Source of the DNA: Planctomycetes bacterium syqfu
Lineage (GTDB): Bacteria; Planctomycetota; Phycisphaerae; Phycisphaerales; Phycisphaeraceae
Assembly: GCA_020974905.1 (NCBI GenBank)
Contig: CP087563.1
Span: forward strand, 2,294,001-2,358,000
Direction: 5' to 3'
Length of the DNA stretch: 64,000 nt
In this document: positions 9,617 through 19,832 of the stretch, piece by piece
Numbering within the stretch: the first letter of the stretch is position 1
Layout: the number at the start of each line of letters is the position of its first letter
Translations under genes and position numbers: made by a program
The notes under the pieces: model-generated
What the model was told of the DNA's origin: nothing
Seen by the model: the letters and a program-made list of their open reading frames with translations, nothing else
Databases searched by the model: none

Positions 9617-12600
9617 ATGATCAAGACGTTACTCAGACATTCTGTTCGAACTTTGCTGGTGATTGCTGGATTACTTGTGATCCTGATCACCTGCGCCCAG
9701 TTCCTGTCACCGACGCTGCCGCGTGAGCAGTCCGAGGTGGATCCCGATGTGCTTAAGACCGCTGAGGCCATGCGTCACCCGCAGATCGACATCGATAACC
9801 CGATGGTGCTTTACCGGGATGTGGACTATTCACAGGGCAAACAGGCCGCATGGTATCCCAAGGGGCAATCACCGTTATTGGAACAACTGGTCCAAAATGG
9901 CGAGTTACCCCCCGTGGATCAACGTGTCGGCCCTGAGCCTGCGGTGTTCAAAGCGGTCGAAGGTATCGGACAATATGGCGGCTCCTGGCTGCGCGTTGCC
10001 AGCAATCGCAATACGGTCACGGCGTTTATGAATTACAGCATCCGTGCCACCGCCCTGGTGCGCTATTCGCCCAATGGTTATCCGATCGTCCCGGGTCTTG
10101 CCAAATCATACGAAGTCAACGATGACTCGACGGTCTTTACGTTCCATCTGCGTCAAGGCGTCAAATGGTCCGACGGGCATCCCTTCACGGCGGACGACAT
10201 CCTGTTCTGGTGGAACTACTGGGCCAAGTGGCAAGATCCGGACACCGGCGCCAAGATCGGCTACATCCCCGAAACCATGAAAATCAAGGGACAAATCGGC
10301 GAAGTCCGCAAGCTTGATGATTACACCGTCGAGTATGTCTTCCCGCAGACCAATGCCATCTTCCTGGAATACATGGCCTCGGCGCGCGGTGTGTTATACA
10401 CGGCTGTCCCCGCGCATTATCTCAAAAAGTATCACCCGGCCTTTGCTGATCGACAGGAACTGGAACAGATCAAAAAGCATTACCAACTGGCGACGGACCA
10501 GGCGCTTTACAACTGGGCAGTGGACCTGAACAATCCGCTGCGCCCGTCACTGTCGCCGTGGATCATGCGAACCGAACGCACGACCGGTCCCTTCACCATG
10601 GTGCGCAATCCGTTTTATTGGGCAGTGGATGAACAGGGCAACCAACTGCCGTACATGGATCGCGTGGTCTACCAGATCAAGAATCCGGGTATGGAAAATC
10701 TGGCGTTGACCAGTGGGCAGACCACCTTCCAGAATGGTAAGTTTGCCGACTACACCCTGTTCATGTCACAACGCCAACAAGCCGGCTACGAGGTGTTGCA
10801 CTGGTATCCGTCAAGCCGCAGCGAACTGGTGATCTATCCCAATCTCAATCGAAAAGTCGAAACAGACGATCCGCAGACCCAGTTCAAGCACGACACGCTC
10901 AACGACCGGCGATTCCGTCGTGCGCTGTCCATGGCCATTGATCGACAGCGCATCATTGATGCCGAATGGGCCGGGGTTGGCAAGCCGTCACAAGTCGAAC
11001 CGGGGCCGGCATCGCTTTATCACAGTGACGACTTGGCAAACAGCTTTGTCAAACTCGATCCCGATCAAGCCAACGCGTTGCTCAATGACATGGGGCTGAC
11101 CCAACGGGATAGTGAAGGCTATCGCACGGACGATCAAGGCCGACGCCTGACCTTTTTCATGATCACCGGCACGGGTCAGGCGATCACGCGCATCTGCCAG
11201 TTTATTCTTGAAGACTGGGAAAAAATTGGTATCCGCGTCATGCTCCTGGAGCGCCCGGGACGACTTTACCAAATTGAAAAGTTCGGCCTGACTGCCGACC
11301 TGCTCGTCGGCACGGACAATTCATCTCACAATCCGCTGACCGGTGGCATTTTCTTCCCGGACAACGGTCACTGTTCCTATGCCAGCGCTTTTGGCAGTTG
11401 GTACAAAAATGGTGGTCTGCTTGGGCAGACCCAGGAAGGTATCGCTCCGCCGGTCGGTCACCCGTTGCGACGGATCATGCAGATTTTTGACCATGCCTGC
11501 ACCATTGCTGACCCGCACCAGCGAGCCAAGGTGTTCAAGCCGGCGCTGGAACTCTTTGCTGACGAGGTGTATGCCATTTCCATCGCGACACCCCCGCCGC
11601 AGATTTACGTGGTCGATGAGCATCTGCGCAATGTGCCTCATGAGGCGATCTCCAGTTTCATCGACTATCGCACGCCCAACAATGCCGTGCCGGAGATGTG
11701 GTATCTGGATCAGGTTCAGCAGGATGTCTCCGAGCAGGCCGCGATCGTGGATGAAATCTCTCACATCACCATGCGTGATGCCGTGGCCGGTTCTGACAAT
11801 CAGACATCCGCGTTGACACAAGACAATGTCAGGCAATCCAGCCGATGGGTCGGGGGGCTCATCCGCTGGATGCTGACATTGACGGTCGTTGCCGCAGTGC
11901 TGCTGATGGGCATTCGTCATCCGTTTGTGATTCGCCGTCTGATGATCATGGTGCCCACGTTGCTGGTGATTTCGGTGATCGTCTTTACGATGATCCAATT
12001 GCCACCGGGGGACTATCTCACGGCCCGGATCAACCAATTGCAGCTATCGGGCCAACAGGTATCCGACCAGGAGATTGCGCAACTGCGTGAACAATTCCAT
12101 CTCAATGATTCGATGGTGATGCGGTATTTCAAGTGGATGGGGTTCGATTATTTCCGCACGTGGGATGCGACAGACAAGGGCCTGCTTCAAGGTGATCTGG
12201 GCCTGTCGATGTCAGAGATGAAACCGGTCAACGAGGTTGTCGGCGATCGCGTGTTGCTGACGATGCTCATATCGCTGGGGACCATTCTTCTGACCTGGAT
12301 ATTGGCACTACCAATCGGGATTTATTCGGCAGTGAAACAGTATTCGCCCTCGGATTACGTTCTGACTTTTCTTGGTTTCACCGGCATGTGCATCCCGCAG
12401 TTCCTGTTGGCACTGGTTGCCATTTACCTGGCTGACCGCTACGTCGGCATTCAAGTCACCGGCCTGTTTTCCGTGGAGTATGCCCTGACACCGGCATGGT
12501 CGATGGGCAAGGTGGTGGATCTGCTCAAGCACATTTGGCTGCCGATCCTGCTATTGGGTGTCGGGGGGACGGCCGGGATGATCCGCATCATGCGTGCCAA

Positions 12601-12946
12601 CCTGCTGGATGAACTGAAAAAGCCCTATGTCGTCACCGCGCGTGCCAAGGGCGTCGGGCCGATCAAGTTACTGCTCAAGTATCCCGTACGTATCGCGCTC
12701 AACCCGTTCATCTCCGGCATCGGCCACATCTTCCCGGACCTGATCTCCGGCGGCGCGATCGTGGCCATGATCCTGAGCCTGCCGACTGTCGGCCCGCTGA
12801 TGCTCGACGCAGTGATGATCGAGGACACCCAACTCGCAGGCTCCATGCTCATGGTCCTGAGTTTACTGGGCATCTTCGGCGTCCTGGTCAGCGACCTGTT
12901 ACTCATTGCCATCGACCCAAGAATCCGGCTGGGAGCCAAAGGATAA
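9617..12946 (+). CDS. Fusion of family-5 solute-binding protein and DppB/OppB-type permease
   Basis: The 1109-residue product equals the sum of two normally separate proteins. Residues about 13-30 form an N-terminal membrane anchor. Residues about 120-700 are an extracellular solute-binding protein of family 5 ([55 protein letters not shown]; the second and third are contiguous landmarks, not catalytic sites). After a linker, a transmembrane segment lies near 748-766, and from about 770 a DppB-type permease begins ([29 protein letters not shown]), with its coupling loop near 1007 ([16 protein letters not shown]). There is no stop or frameshift between the parts. The binding domain is therefore tethered to its own permease. 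With the three upstream genes it completes the importer. The cargo may be an oligosaccharide, judging by the neighbours. Confidence 0.88.
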   Translation: MIKTLLRHSVRTLLVIAGLLVILITCAQFLSPTLPREQSEVDPDVLKTAEAMRHPQIDIDNPMVLYRDVDYSQGKQAAWYPKGQSPLLEQLVQNGELPPVDQRVGPEPAVFKAVEGIGQYGGSWLRVASNRNTVTAFMNYSIRATALVRYSPNGYPIVPGLAKSYEVNDDSTVFTFHLRQGVKWSDGHPFTADDILFWWNYWAKWQDPDTGAKIGYIPETMKIKGQIGEVRKLDDYTVEYVFPQTNAIFLEYMASARGVLYTAVPAHYLKKYHPAFADRQELEQIKKHYQLATDQALYNWAVDLNNPLRPSLSPWIMRTERTTGPFTMVRNPFYWAVDEQGNQLPYMDRVVYQIKNPGMENLALTSGQTTFQNGKFADYTLFMSQRQQAGYEVLHWYPSSRSELVIYPNLNRKVETDDPQTQFKHDTLNDRRFRRALSMAIDRQRIIDAEWAGVGKPSQVEPGPASLYHSDDLANSFVKLDPDQANALLNDMGLTQRDSEGYRTDDQGRRLTFFMITGTGQAITRICQFILEDWEKIGIRVMLLERPGRLYQIEKFGLTADLLVGTDNSSHNPLTGGIFFPDNGHCSYASAFGSWYKNGGLLGQTQEGIAPPVGHPLRRIMQIFDHACTIADPHQRAKVFKPALELFADEVYAISIATPPPQIYVVDEHLRNVPHEAISSFIDYRTPNNAVPEMWYLDQVQQDVSEQAAIVDEISHITMRDAVAGSDNQTSALTQDNVRQSSRWVGGLIRWMLTLTVVAAVLLMGIRHPFVIRRLMIMVPTLLVISVIVFTMIQLPPGDYLTARINQLQLSGQQVSDQEIAQLREQFHLNDSMVMRYFKWMGFDYFRTWDATDKGLLQGDLGLSMSEMKPVNEVVGDRVLLTMLISLGTILLTWILALPIGIYSAVKQYSPSDYVLTFLGFTGMCIPQFLLALVAIYLADRYVGIQVTGLFSVEYALTPAWSMGKVVDLLKHIWLPILLLGVGGTAGMIRIMRANLLDELKKPYVVTARAKGVGPIKLLLKYPVRIALNPFISGIGHIFPDLISGGAIVAMILSLPTVGPLMLDAVMIEDTQLAGSMLMVLSLLGIFGVLVSDLLLIAIDPRIRLGAKG

Positions 12947-13064
12947 AACCATGCAACAGATCAGCCGTTTATCAATACAACCCCGCCAACCCCAGTCTGG
13001 AAGGAGCGCACCAATGATTACGAATCGACGCAACAATCATTCAAACCCTATGGAGGTTATCACG

Positions 13065-13985
13065 ATGCAACCCGCTGTTAAGTCAAACAATCATCCCCGC
13101 CACAGATACACAAATCCAGCCTTTACGCTCATTGAACTGTTGGTGGTCATCTCAATCATCTCACTGTTGATTTCGATCCTCCTGCCGGCATTGGGTAAGG
13201 CACGCAAAAGCGCCACCGCCATCAAATGCATGTCCAACATGCGCGGGGTCGGTGTCGCCATGCACATGTATGCCAACGATTTTAAAGATTGGCTGCCGGG
13301 TAATGAGGGACATTTGTCACGTTCCACCGGCGGCACGGCAGGCGCATGGCGCGCGTCGCGTCACTGGACGGGCCAGTTGATCGTCCCCGGCTATGTCCAG
13401 ACCAGACTCGTCGACCCATCCTACAACACCTACGCGGATGGAGACGTTCTCATGCAGGCCGGTTTGCCAGCCAACTCCGTGGTCCACTGCCCGGAAAGTC
13501 AGCCCGTACCCGGCGGCTACAGCGGTGCCCATCCAAACATGAAGTGTCTGACCACCACCTATGGTCTGCGCAAGGGGTTTCACTTGAATCATTTTGAGAC
13601 CGGCAAAGGTGGGAACAATCTCGAACAATGGTTCCATAACGACGGCAACACGCCCGAAAGCCTGGGACAAAGTAAAACATGGAACGGGCAAGCTGCCAAA
13701 CTCACCACCGTAGCGATGAAAACACCGCTGATCGCAGACACCAGTGCCGTCATCGGCACCAAGGGGTTGGATGAATTTAAGGAATGGACCATCTCCGCTT
13801 CGAGTATGTCATCGCTGGGAACATATGCCGGTATCGTTCACATGAGACACAACACTTCAGCCAATGGCTGGTTCCCCGACGGTCATGCCGCAGCATTGGG
13901 TGGCCAGGCTTGGGTCGACCTCATCCCCGGCACATGGAACCAGGTTCCATGTACTGTCGATATGATCACCATTTTCAATCAATAA
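13065..13985 (+). CDS. H-X9-DG type pseudopilin-like protein
   Basis: A 306-residue protein with a type II/IV prepilin N terminus: a short basic leader, then the methylation motif [13 protein letters not shown] and a hydrophobic helix ending [12 protein letters not shown]. The C-terminal half has the planctomycete H-X9-DG signature ([12 protein letters not shown]). ATG 13065 has GGAGG eight bases upstream; ATG 13014 also has AAGGAG, so a leader 17 residues longer is possible. Such proteins are thought to be exported through a type II-like system, and their genes often accompany polysaccharide operons. It follows the transporter fusion gene directly and is followed by a sugar isomerase-like gene. 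Confidence 0.88.
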   Translation: MQPAVKSNNHPRHRYTNPAFTLIELLVVISIISLLISILLPALGKARKSATAIKCMSNMRGVGVAMHMYANDFKDWLPGNEGHLSRSTGGTAGAWRASRHWTGQLIVPGYVQTRLVDPSYNTYADGDVLMQAGLPANSVVHCPESQPVPGGYSGAHPNMKCLTTTYGLRKGFHLNHFETGKGGNNLEQWFHNDGNTPESLGQSKTWNGQAAKLTTVAMKTPLIADTSAVIGTKGLDEFKEWTISASSMSSLGTYAGIVHMRHNTSANGWFPDGHAAALGGQAWVDLIPGTWNQVPCTVDMITIFNQ

Positions 13986-14111
13986 ACTTTCACCAGCAAG
14001 CTACATTCCCGGTCCGTCACTTCCGAACCCTGCTCGTGAAATGGCGTGCACCGGGTTGTGGCTTTGAAACCAACTTGCGCGACAGCGCCATACAATTGTG
14101 CGACACATGCC

Positions 14112-14930
14112 ATGATTACTCAATCGCCCCCCCATCAGCCCATTCAAATCGGCGCGCAAATGTCCACCCTACATCACCAGATGCAAACAGCCGATCAAAT
14201 CAAGATCGCTTTTGAACGCGTTGCAGCGATGGGATATCAAACCGTCCAGGTTTCCGGACTGCGTATCGCCAACACAATCGATCTGCCCAGAGTGCTTCAG
14301 CAGTGCGGATTGCAATGCGTGGCAACACATGTCCCGATGGAAATGCTCTGTGATCCGTGCAAATGCATTGAATACCATCAAGCATTAAACTGCCAATACA
14401 CGGCCATCGGATGCTACGCACCGCAGGATGATCCATACAGTCACCAGTCATGGCTTGCGTTTGCTCAGAAACTCAGTGCGATTGCGGATCGGCTTAGTGA
14501 AGATGGGATTGATGTCGGCTATCACAATCACAGTCACGAATGGGTTCGCTGTGACAACGGCCAGATCGCCATGGACCTGCTGGTGTCGCATACCAGTCCC
14601 AACGTCTGGTTTGAAATCGACACCTATTGGGTGCAGCAGGCCGGGGCCAATCCATGCGACTGGTTAAAGAAGGTTGCGGGGCGAGCGCCGGTCCTGCATT
14701 ACAAGGACATGTCTGTCGATCACGAACGGCAACAACACATGTGCGAAATCGGCTGCGGCAATCTCGACTGGGACCAAATCATCAACATCACAAAAAATAT
14801 CGGTACGCAATACGTCCTGGTCGAACGCGACTTCGGCAAACTTGACCCATTTGATTCACTGCAAATCAGCCTGGAAAATCTCAGGCAAATGGGACTCGGC
14901 GAACCGGCTCGCTCACCCTTAGCAACGTGA
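14112..14930 (+). CDS. Sugar phosphate isomerase/epimerase-like TIM barrel
   Basis: A 272-residue xylose-isomerase-like (AP endonuclease family 2 fold) protein. Landmarks are the first strand IQIGAQM, then GYHNHSHEW near 140 with metal-binding His, WFEIDTYWV near 170 (Glu and Asp metal ligands), and LHYKDMS near 203. These sit where the metal ligands of the family lie, so an isomerase or epimerase working on a sugar or keto-sugar in the cytoplasm is likely. ATG 14112 is chosen because it precedes the first strand; GTG 14046 is an in-frame alternative and neither has a strong ribosome-binding site. It is the last gene of the rightward transporter operon. Confidence 0.78.
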   Translation: MITQSPPHQPIQIGAQMSTLHHQMQTADQIKIAFERVAAMGYQTVQVSGLRIANTIDLPRVLQQCGLQCVATHVPMEMLCDPCKCIEYHQALNCQYTAIGCYAPQDDPYSHQSWLAFAQKLSAIADRLSEDGIDVGYHNHSHEWVRCDNGQIAMDLLVSHTSPNVWFEIDTYWVQQAGANPCDWLKKVAGRAPVLHYKDMSVDHERQQHMCEIGCGNLDWDQIINITKNIGTQYVLVERDFGKLDPFDSLQISLENLRQMGLGEPARSPLAT

Positions 14931-14983
14931 TGTGTCAAACCTGTTGTGTCAAAGCCAGTGTGTCGCATTCGATTCAATGATCA

Positions 14984-16519
14984 TCAATCAACATGCTTAA
15001 GCAGTAAAACCCAATCCTTCTCATCAGGCGTGCAGGTGTCACTGGCAGACGCATACTGACCATTACGTGGATTAAACCACTGCATTTCATAACCCTGGGT
15101 TTGAATATCGAGCGTACATCCCACAGGCGTATAGACCACGATGCATTTGCCATCTGCAGTCCGGCTGACAGTGACATGATGAGACGGATCAATATCGCCA
15201 GGTTGGGCTGCAAGCAAATGCTCTGCTGGCTGAAGTGTTGACCAATCGATGGATTCAAAAAATGTTTTCATGATGGACATGCTCGTAATGCCATCGGTTT
15301 GCAATGCGGTCTTCCAAGGCGCGATCGCCCCACCACCCCAATCGCCATGTCCTTCACTTGGGCCGATCTGTTTGTTCCAGTTCCAAATGGCATCGTGTCC
15401 ATACGTGACACCAGCAGTGGGGACATTCATGCACGACCAATAGGCCGCACGCCGGACATGTTCATCGGTGAACAGCACTTTGTTGTGATAACCAATCGCC
15501 CCTTCATAGTTAGGTTCGAGATTGATAACTGGTTTGACCGGATGGGTCGATGTGACTTGTGGGTCAGGCCCCTTCGCCAACCACTGGATATCTTCGGGCA
15601 CATCACCATGACCGGATTGATAGCCGATAAAATCCAACCAGTTTTCGTTGCCAAAGAATTTATTAGGCCAGCGTAATCCCGCGGGATGCAGCGTCACCGG
15701 GCGATCGTGTCTTTCTGCAAAAACACGACGACCAATGTGTTTCCACCGATCAATCCCCATTTTCTGGTAGTAGCCATCACCCCCCAAAAGCCATGCCAAT
15801 TGATACGCCCCGTAACGAGCAACGATGTAGCGTGCCAGTGCAATGGCATCCTCTTGGGACAATTTGTAGCCCAAGTCCGTGGGCAGATGCGACCAGAGAA
15901 TCACCGGCGCAGCGAGCAAGCCCTGTTCATTGATCATGGCAAAGCGGCGATCTTTTTCCTGAAAATAAGCCGGGTTGACTGCAATGGGATGCTGCTCGCT
16001 ACAGGCAGTATGTCCCAATTCATCTTCAGCATCACCACGCCAATGTGGGAGGACACATTGGATGACGGTGAATTTTTGTTTGGCACGGGTTTGCAAATAC
16101 GTTTGCCAATCACGATCATCCCCGCGGATCACGCCGTTCCATGCGGTATCACCAAGCCAGAAAAAAGGCGTGCCGTCTGCATGTTGAAAATGAGTACCCG
16201 TTTCACTGACTTGAATCGGACCATGCAGGTAAAGCGGGTTCTCTCCCACGTAGGGTTCGCACTGGACTTGGCCTTGCTGAATCAGTCCCGCGTTTGTCAC
16301 ATCACTGCATGTTGTCTGCCAGGCCCAGCAACCGTTTTCATCCAGACTGACCCTAGCCTTAAAATCCCGCCCACCATCCCAGTAGCAATCATAGACCGCA
16401 GATTGCCCGGAAGGCCCCTGCAAATGAAGCTGTATCTGAACATCCCAAAGCGGATTGGCATAATCGGTGTCTGATAGAAAACTAAGTTCCAGGACTTGAT
16501 GCAAAACCACAGTTTTCAT
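14984..16519 (-). CDS. DUF5060/DUF4038 glycoside hydrolase (GH140-like), apparently cytoplasmic
   Basis: A 511-residue protein. Residues 1-95 resemble the DUF5060 beta-sandwich (LELSFLSDTDYANPLWDV). From about 110 a TIM barrel of the DUF4038 type begins (HFQHADGTPFFWLGDTAW), with the later catalytic-region segment PVINLEPNYEG near 345, whose Glu is a candidate catalytic residue. The C-terminal part (HHVTVSRTADGKCIVVYTP) is a small beta domain. DUF4038 includes apiosidases (GH140) acting on pectin side chains. There is no signal peptide. ATG 16519 has TGGAG five bases upstream. It ends the leftward operon that starts with the pseudopilin at 21901. Confidence 0.82.
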   Translation of the reverse strand: MKTVVLHQVLELSFLSDTDYANPLWDVQIQLHLQGPSGQSAVYDCYWDGGRDFKARVSLDENGCWAWQTTCSDVTNAGLIQQGQVQCEPYVGENPLYLHGPIQVSETGTHFQHADGTPFFWLGDTAWNGVIRGDDRDWQTYLQTRAKQKFTVIQCVLPHWRGDAEDELGHTACSEQHPIAVNPAYFQEKDRRFAMINEQGLLAAPVILWSHLPTDLGYKLSQEDAIALARYIVARYGAYQLAWLLGGDGYYQKMGIDRWKHIGRRVFAERHDRPVTLHPAGLRWPNKFFGNENWLDFIGYQSGHGDVPEDIQWLAKGPDPQVTSTHPVKPVINLEPNYEGAIGYHNKVLFTDEHVRRAAYWSCMNVPTAGVTYGHDAIWNWNKQIGPSEGHGDWGGGAIAPWKTALQTDGITSMSIMKTFFESIDWSTLQPAEHLLAAQPGDIDPSHHVTVSRTADGKCIVVYTPVGCTLDIQTQGYEMQWFNPRNGQYASASDTCTPDEKDWVLLLKHVD

Positions 16520-16534
16520 GATGACTCCATTTTA

Positions 16535-17127
16535 TATCTCACCAGGCAGGCAAAGCCTCATTGTAGTTAGGCACCGCTGTATCACAATGCTGCGAACGAT
16601 GTTATTTTCAGATTGTTTTTCAACTATTAATACGTGGTTAACAACTGGCCTTGATCGCTTGAAATAGTGTCCTGTTTCTATTGAAAACCAATGAATCAAA
16701 GCCGAATATTGACAGGTCAAATGACACCATACCCTGCGCCCTCCCCCGAATCCTGTTCCATGTTGCGTGCGCCATTTCAAAGATTGCTCGTTGAGCCAAT
16801 AGCGTCCAGTTGGTAACAGACGATATGCATAGGTAATAAAAACCACTCACCAAACTTGATACTTCGCGGGTCCTCATCGAAGTTGTGCGGGATAGGACAA
16901 AAGACAGGTTCTGGGGGATACTCGGATGAAATGCACACCGTCATCACTGCTTGCCAAGATAAGTGAATGCGAGGCTTCGCATCATCACCGGCCAAGCGAT
17001 ACAACATCAGGTATTGGCCATCCTCGCATCAGACTGCTGGATTTCAAACCGTAAAATTTTCCCAAGAATAATCCGGATGAGGGATCAACACAGGATTATC
17101 GTCATGCGATGCAACGCAAACATGAAT
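16535..17127 (-). pseudogene. Decayed GH130 glycoside phosphorylase
   Basis: This apparent gap holds the ruins of a GH130 (beta-mannoside phosphorylase family) gene. Read leftward from 17127 one frame gives NPVLIPHPDYSWE, then NPAV, then EDGQYLMLYRLAGDDAKPR, the family's N-terminal pattern, but with TGA stops at 17044-17046 and 17029-17031. Further on, HNFDEDPRSIKFGEW matches the family's EDPR segment, and another frame supplies ITYAYRLLPTGRYWLNEQ and SLKWR. At least two frameshifts separate the pieces, and similarity fades after about 16550. It sits in line between the DUF1080 gene and the DUF4038 gene, so it was once a member of that operon. It cannot make a full product. The boundaries are approximate. 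Confidence 0.72.
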
Positions 17128-17132
17128 GATCC

Positions 17133-17762
17133 TTATTCTGCTGAAACAACTTTGAAATTCTCAAGTCGAGCCGCAGCACCGTTACTTAATCGCAAACCCA
17201 CACCACCTTGAGACATCTTGCCATAGGCTTCTTCAATGATGAGTTGATCGTCGATGAAACACTGCATAGTTTCATCCTCCACGACTACACGAAGCTGATA
17301 CCACTTGCCGTCTTCCAAAGGTTTAATATCCTTGGTCTTAAGCTTGCGCCACACAGGATCGACGGCATGAAGCACTGCCGTATTGTCACGAACACTGAAT
17401 ATCATGCCGGTGAAATAAATCGGATGCCTTGCCTTTGGGGGCGAACCATGAAAAATCAATCCAAGATTGCGTAGCTGGTCTTTAATGAATTGAAACTGCA
17501 CAGTGACGGTGTAGTTGCTCCACGCAGGTTGATCAAGCATCAACATGCCATTCTTGCCTGCATCAGCTTTGGCGTGAAGCACGCCCTCTTTCAACTGCCA
17601 CTCTGCGAAATTTTCACCCGGAATACGCATGAGCCAATGCGCATTCATTTCGGCCTGGTCAAAGCAATCTTCAAACAGAACCTGCTTAGAATTCGAAGTG
17701 TCTGCACGCAGCTGGACTGCGTTGCACATTAAAAAAAGCCCTAAAAAACAAACATATTTCAT
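17133..17762 (-). CDS. Secreted DUF1080-like (3-keto-disaccharide hydrolase family) protein
   Basis: A 209-residue protein with a signal peptide (residues 1-20, MKYVCFLGLFLMCNAVQLRA). The rest is a concanavalin-A-like beta-sandwich of the DUF1080 kind: LFEDCFDQAEMNAHW, FAEWQLKEGVLHAK, GLIFHGSP, then GKWYQLRVVVEDETMQCFID and LRLSNGAAARLENFKV. Members of this family include hydrolases that cleave 3-keto-glycosides. The start ATG (17760-17762) overlaps the upstream stop as ATGA, so translation is coupled. The protein is shorter than many family members and may only bind carbohydrate. Confidence 0.78.
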   Translation of the reverse strand: MKYVCFLGLFLMCNAVQLRADTSNSKQVLFEDCFDQAEMNAHWLMRIPGENFAEWQLKEGVLHAKADAGKNGMLMLDQPAWSNYTVTVQFQFIKDQLRNLGLIFHGSPPKARHPIYFTGMIFSVRDNTAVLHAVDPVWRKLKTKDIKPLEDGKWYQLRVVVEDETMQCFIDDQLIIEEAYGKMSQGGVGLRLSNGAAARLENFKVVSAE

Positions 17763-19816
17763 GGCTGTGCAACTCCACCATTGAGAATATAAACTTTAAC
17801 TGCAAATGGCGCCCATGTGGTTCGCCATGATTGCTTGGCAACGGCCTGCACTTGACCTGCCAATGAAGAAATACGGGTTTGTGATTTATCGATCAAAGGT
17901 GATGAGACACTTGCTTCGATAGGGTGATCCGTTGGATTGACCGTCAGCAGATAATGATGTTTCTGATCTGCGATGAGCCGGCAGTACAATTTACCACCAT
18001 CGGTTTTAACCGTGTATTGCTGAGCAATATCCGGTCCGGTCAAGGCAACTGAAAGACCTTGGATTTCTTTGCCGATTTCCAGTGTCATCTCGTAAAAAGC
18101 TGCATCGGTTTTCTGTAATGAACCGCCCATTTCCTCACAGGTGTATGCAAAGAACAACATTCCCTTGACGCCGTGAGTTAACGCCAGATAGATCATGCAG
18201 CGTCCTTCATCGAGCGTTGGCATACGCCCCCCATGTTTGAATGAACCATAGGTTTGGACAGCAAACCAGACTGGCTTTTTACGGTCGACTGCTTTGTGTG
18301 CTTCCTCGATGTAGTCAGCGATCACAGTGATTGGCTTACTGGGAACGGGATAGCAATCCACGCCGAAGATGTCACAGGCAGATGCATACTGCTTAAACAA
18401 TTTGGGTTCGCTATTAAGTAAAAACACGGGTAAATCAGGTGCCGCCTGTTTGACAGCGTGATACATATCCTCTGCGTTTTCCGGCGATATGCCATAGTTC
18501 TGCGGTTCATCCGCCAGGTACCATGCCCAGAGATTGGGATGCTCCTTGAACTGGCGAACGACCTTTTTTAAATGTCCTCTCAAAAAGCGACGGGCTGCAT
18601 AATCTTCATGAGGCAACAATCCGATGCCACTGTTCTGAGCCTGTTGCAGATGTGTGCGAATCACATCCATCGTCGGGCGATAGTTGGTCACCTCTGCACA
18701 GTTAAATCCAGCAGATTTCAGTGATGAATAAGTACCAGGTGGTTGGCGATAAAAAATCAAGGGGAAGACCTTTTTCCCATTGATGACCAAGGCATGGTCC
18801 TTGTCAATGTAACGGTGCGAAGGCTCGCTTGATGGATCTGCGGTTAAATCACTTTCACGAACAAGTACTGTCCGACCCACTGTTGCGGGTTGATAGCCTT
18901 GCATTTCAAGTGTCACACGCAACTCAGCGGGGCCGGGCTGGTCGACTTGATATGGAATCGAGACCATTTGTTCGTGATCTGCACTGAGTTGAACAGTCGT
19001 GGTCTGACGTGTTGCGCTTTGGCTTGAATTGATGACGCTGCTGTGTAATGACGCTTTTCCGATGATGGCCTGTTCGTTGATTAGACGAATTTCAGCAGTA
19101 TTCGTACCCACCTGACGTTGCCCGACATCCAGAATTTCGACACCCGGTGCAAAGCGGCTGTTGCCAATTTGAGGTTCAATAATGCGGAAAGCTTCAGGGC
19201 GATGAAAGCCATTTTTCATGCCTTGGATACTGCTGTATTCGACCGTTGGTTTTTGCGATGTGCGGGCAAGATTCATCGCCCAGACATTGCCGGCCATTGG
19301 GAAATTGCTCAGTGGGATACGCACTTCCACCTGCCATCCCGTCGGAGTGATACCGGTGGCAACGGTGATACCAAGCGCGTTCCAATTCTTGTGTACGCCA
19401 ATTTCATTGGGGCGACAGAGTTGGTCAAAGACCATGCCCCGTGGATTGACGATGAAATGGTAATATTCAGAGCGACTTTGAATCGGCTTGAAAAATATCT
19501 CCACACAATCATCAAACCACAATGTGCCATCACGCGTTTGGATTGTGCTTTGTAGCGAAGCAGTATCCGAGTCTGTACAGTCAAAGGCAAGGTACAGGTT
19601 CTGCTGATCAAAACCAAACCAGGCTTGCGTGGGCTTATTGGGTTGATCCTGATCGGGGATAGTTGTGATGAACCGATCAAAGTGCTTTGCCTGCTGCCAT
19701 TCACCGTGGGTAAGCTTGCCATCAATCACAGGTGGCTGTGACATCGGCGTGACTGCAAGAAGCATTGCTGGAAGCAGCAAGTGCAACAACATCATGAGGA
19801 ACGTCTTTTGAATCAT
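17759..19816 (-). CDS. Secreted CBM9-like domain plus TIM-barrel putative glycoside hydrolase
   Basis: A 685-residue protein with a signal peptide (MIQKTFLMMLLHLLLPAMLLAV is its core). Residues about 28-215 form a CBM9/DOMON-like domain (VIDGKLTHGEWQQAKHFDRF, WFDDCVEIFF). A middle beta domain follows, and from about 345 a TIM-barrel-like region (FPLIFYRQPPGTYSSLKSAGFN, FKEHPNLWAWYLADEPQ, DIFGVDCYPVP, THGVKGMLFFAYTCEE). The Glu in ADEP is a candidate acid/base at the end of a strand, as in clan GH-A. No known family number could be assigned. The frame is open upstream to 19957, but ATG 19816 starts the signal peptide and lies 17 bases after the preceding gene's stop, with AGG upstream. Confidence 0.8.
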   Translation of the reverse strand: MIQKTFLMMLLHLLLPAMLLAVTPMSQPPVIDGKLTHGEWQQAKHFDRFITTIPDQDQPNKPTQAWFGFDQQNLYLAFDCTDSDTASLQSTIQTRDGTLWFDDCVEIFFKPIQSRSEYYHFIVNPRGMVFDQLCRPNEIGVHKNWNALGITVATGITPTGWQVEVRIPLSNFPMAGNVWAMNLARTSQKPTVEYSSIQGMKNGFHRPEAFRIIEPQIGNSRFAPGVEILDVGQRQVGTNTAEIRLINEQAIIGKASLHSSVINSSQSATRQTTTVQLSADHEQMVSIPYQVDQPGPAELRVTLEMQGYQPATVGRTVLVRESDLTADPSSEPSHRYIDKDHALVINGKKVFPLIFYRQPPGTYSSLKSAGFNCAEVTNYRPTMDVIRTHLQQAQNSGIGLLPHEDYAARRFLRGHLKKVVRQFKEHPNLWAWYLADEPQNYGISPENAEDMYHAVKQAAPDLPVFLLNSEPKLFKQYASACDIFGVDCYPVPSKPITVIADYIEEAHKAVDRKKPVWFAVQTYGSFKHGGRMPTLDEGRCMIYLALTHGVKGMLFFAYTCEEMGGSLQKTDAAFYEMTLEIGKEIQGLSVALTGPDIAQQYTVKTDGGKLYCRLIADQKHHYLLTVNPTDHPIEASVSSPLIDKSQTRISSLAGQVQAVAKQSWRTTWAPFAVKVYILNGGVAQP

Positions 19817-19832
19817 GGTCAACCTGTGATTG

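Noticed and set aside
11321-12037. 238-codon open frame on the minus strand
   Set aside because: It is antisense to the transporter fusion gene, and its His/Arg-rich composition is typical of a mirror frame.
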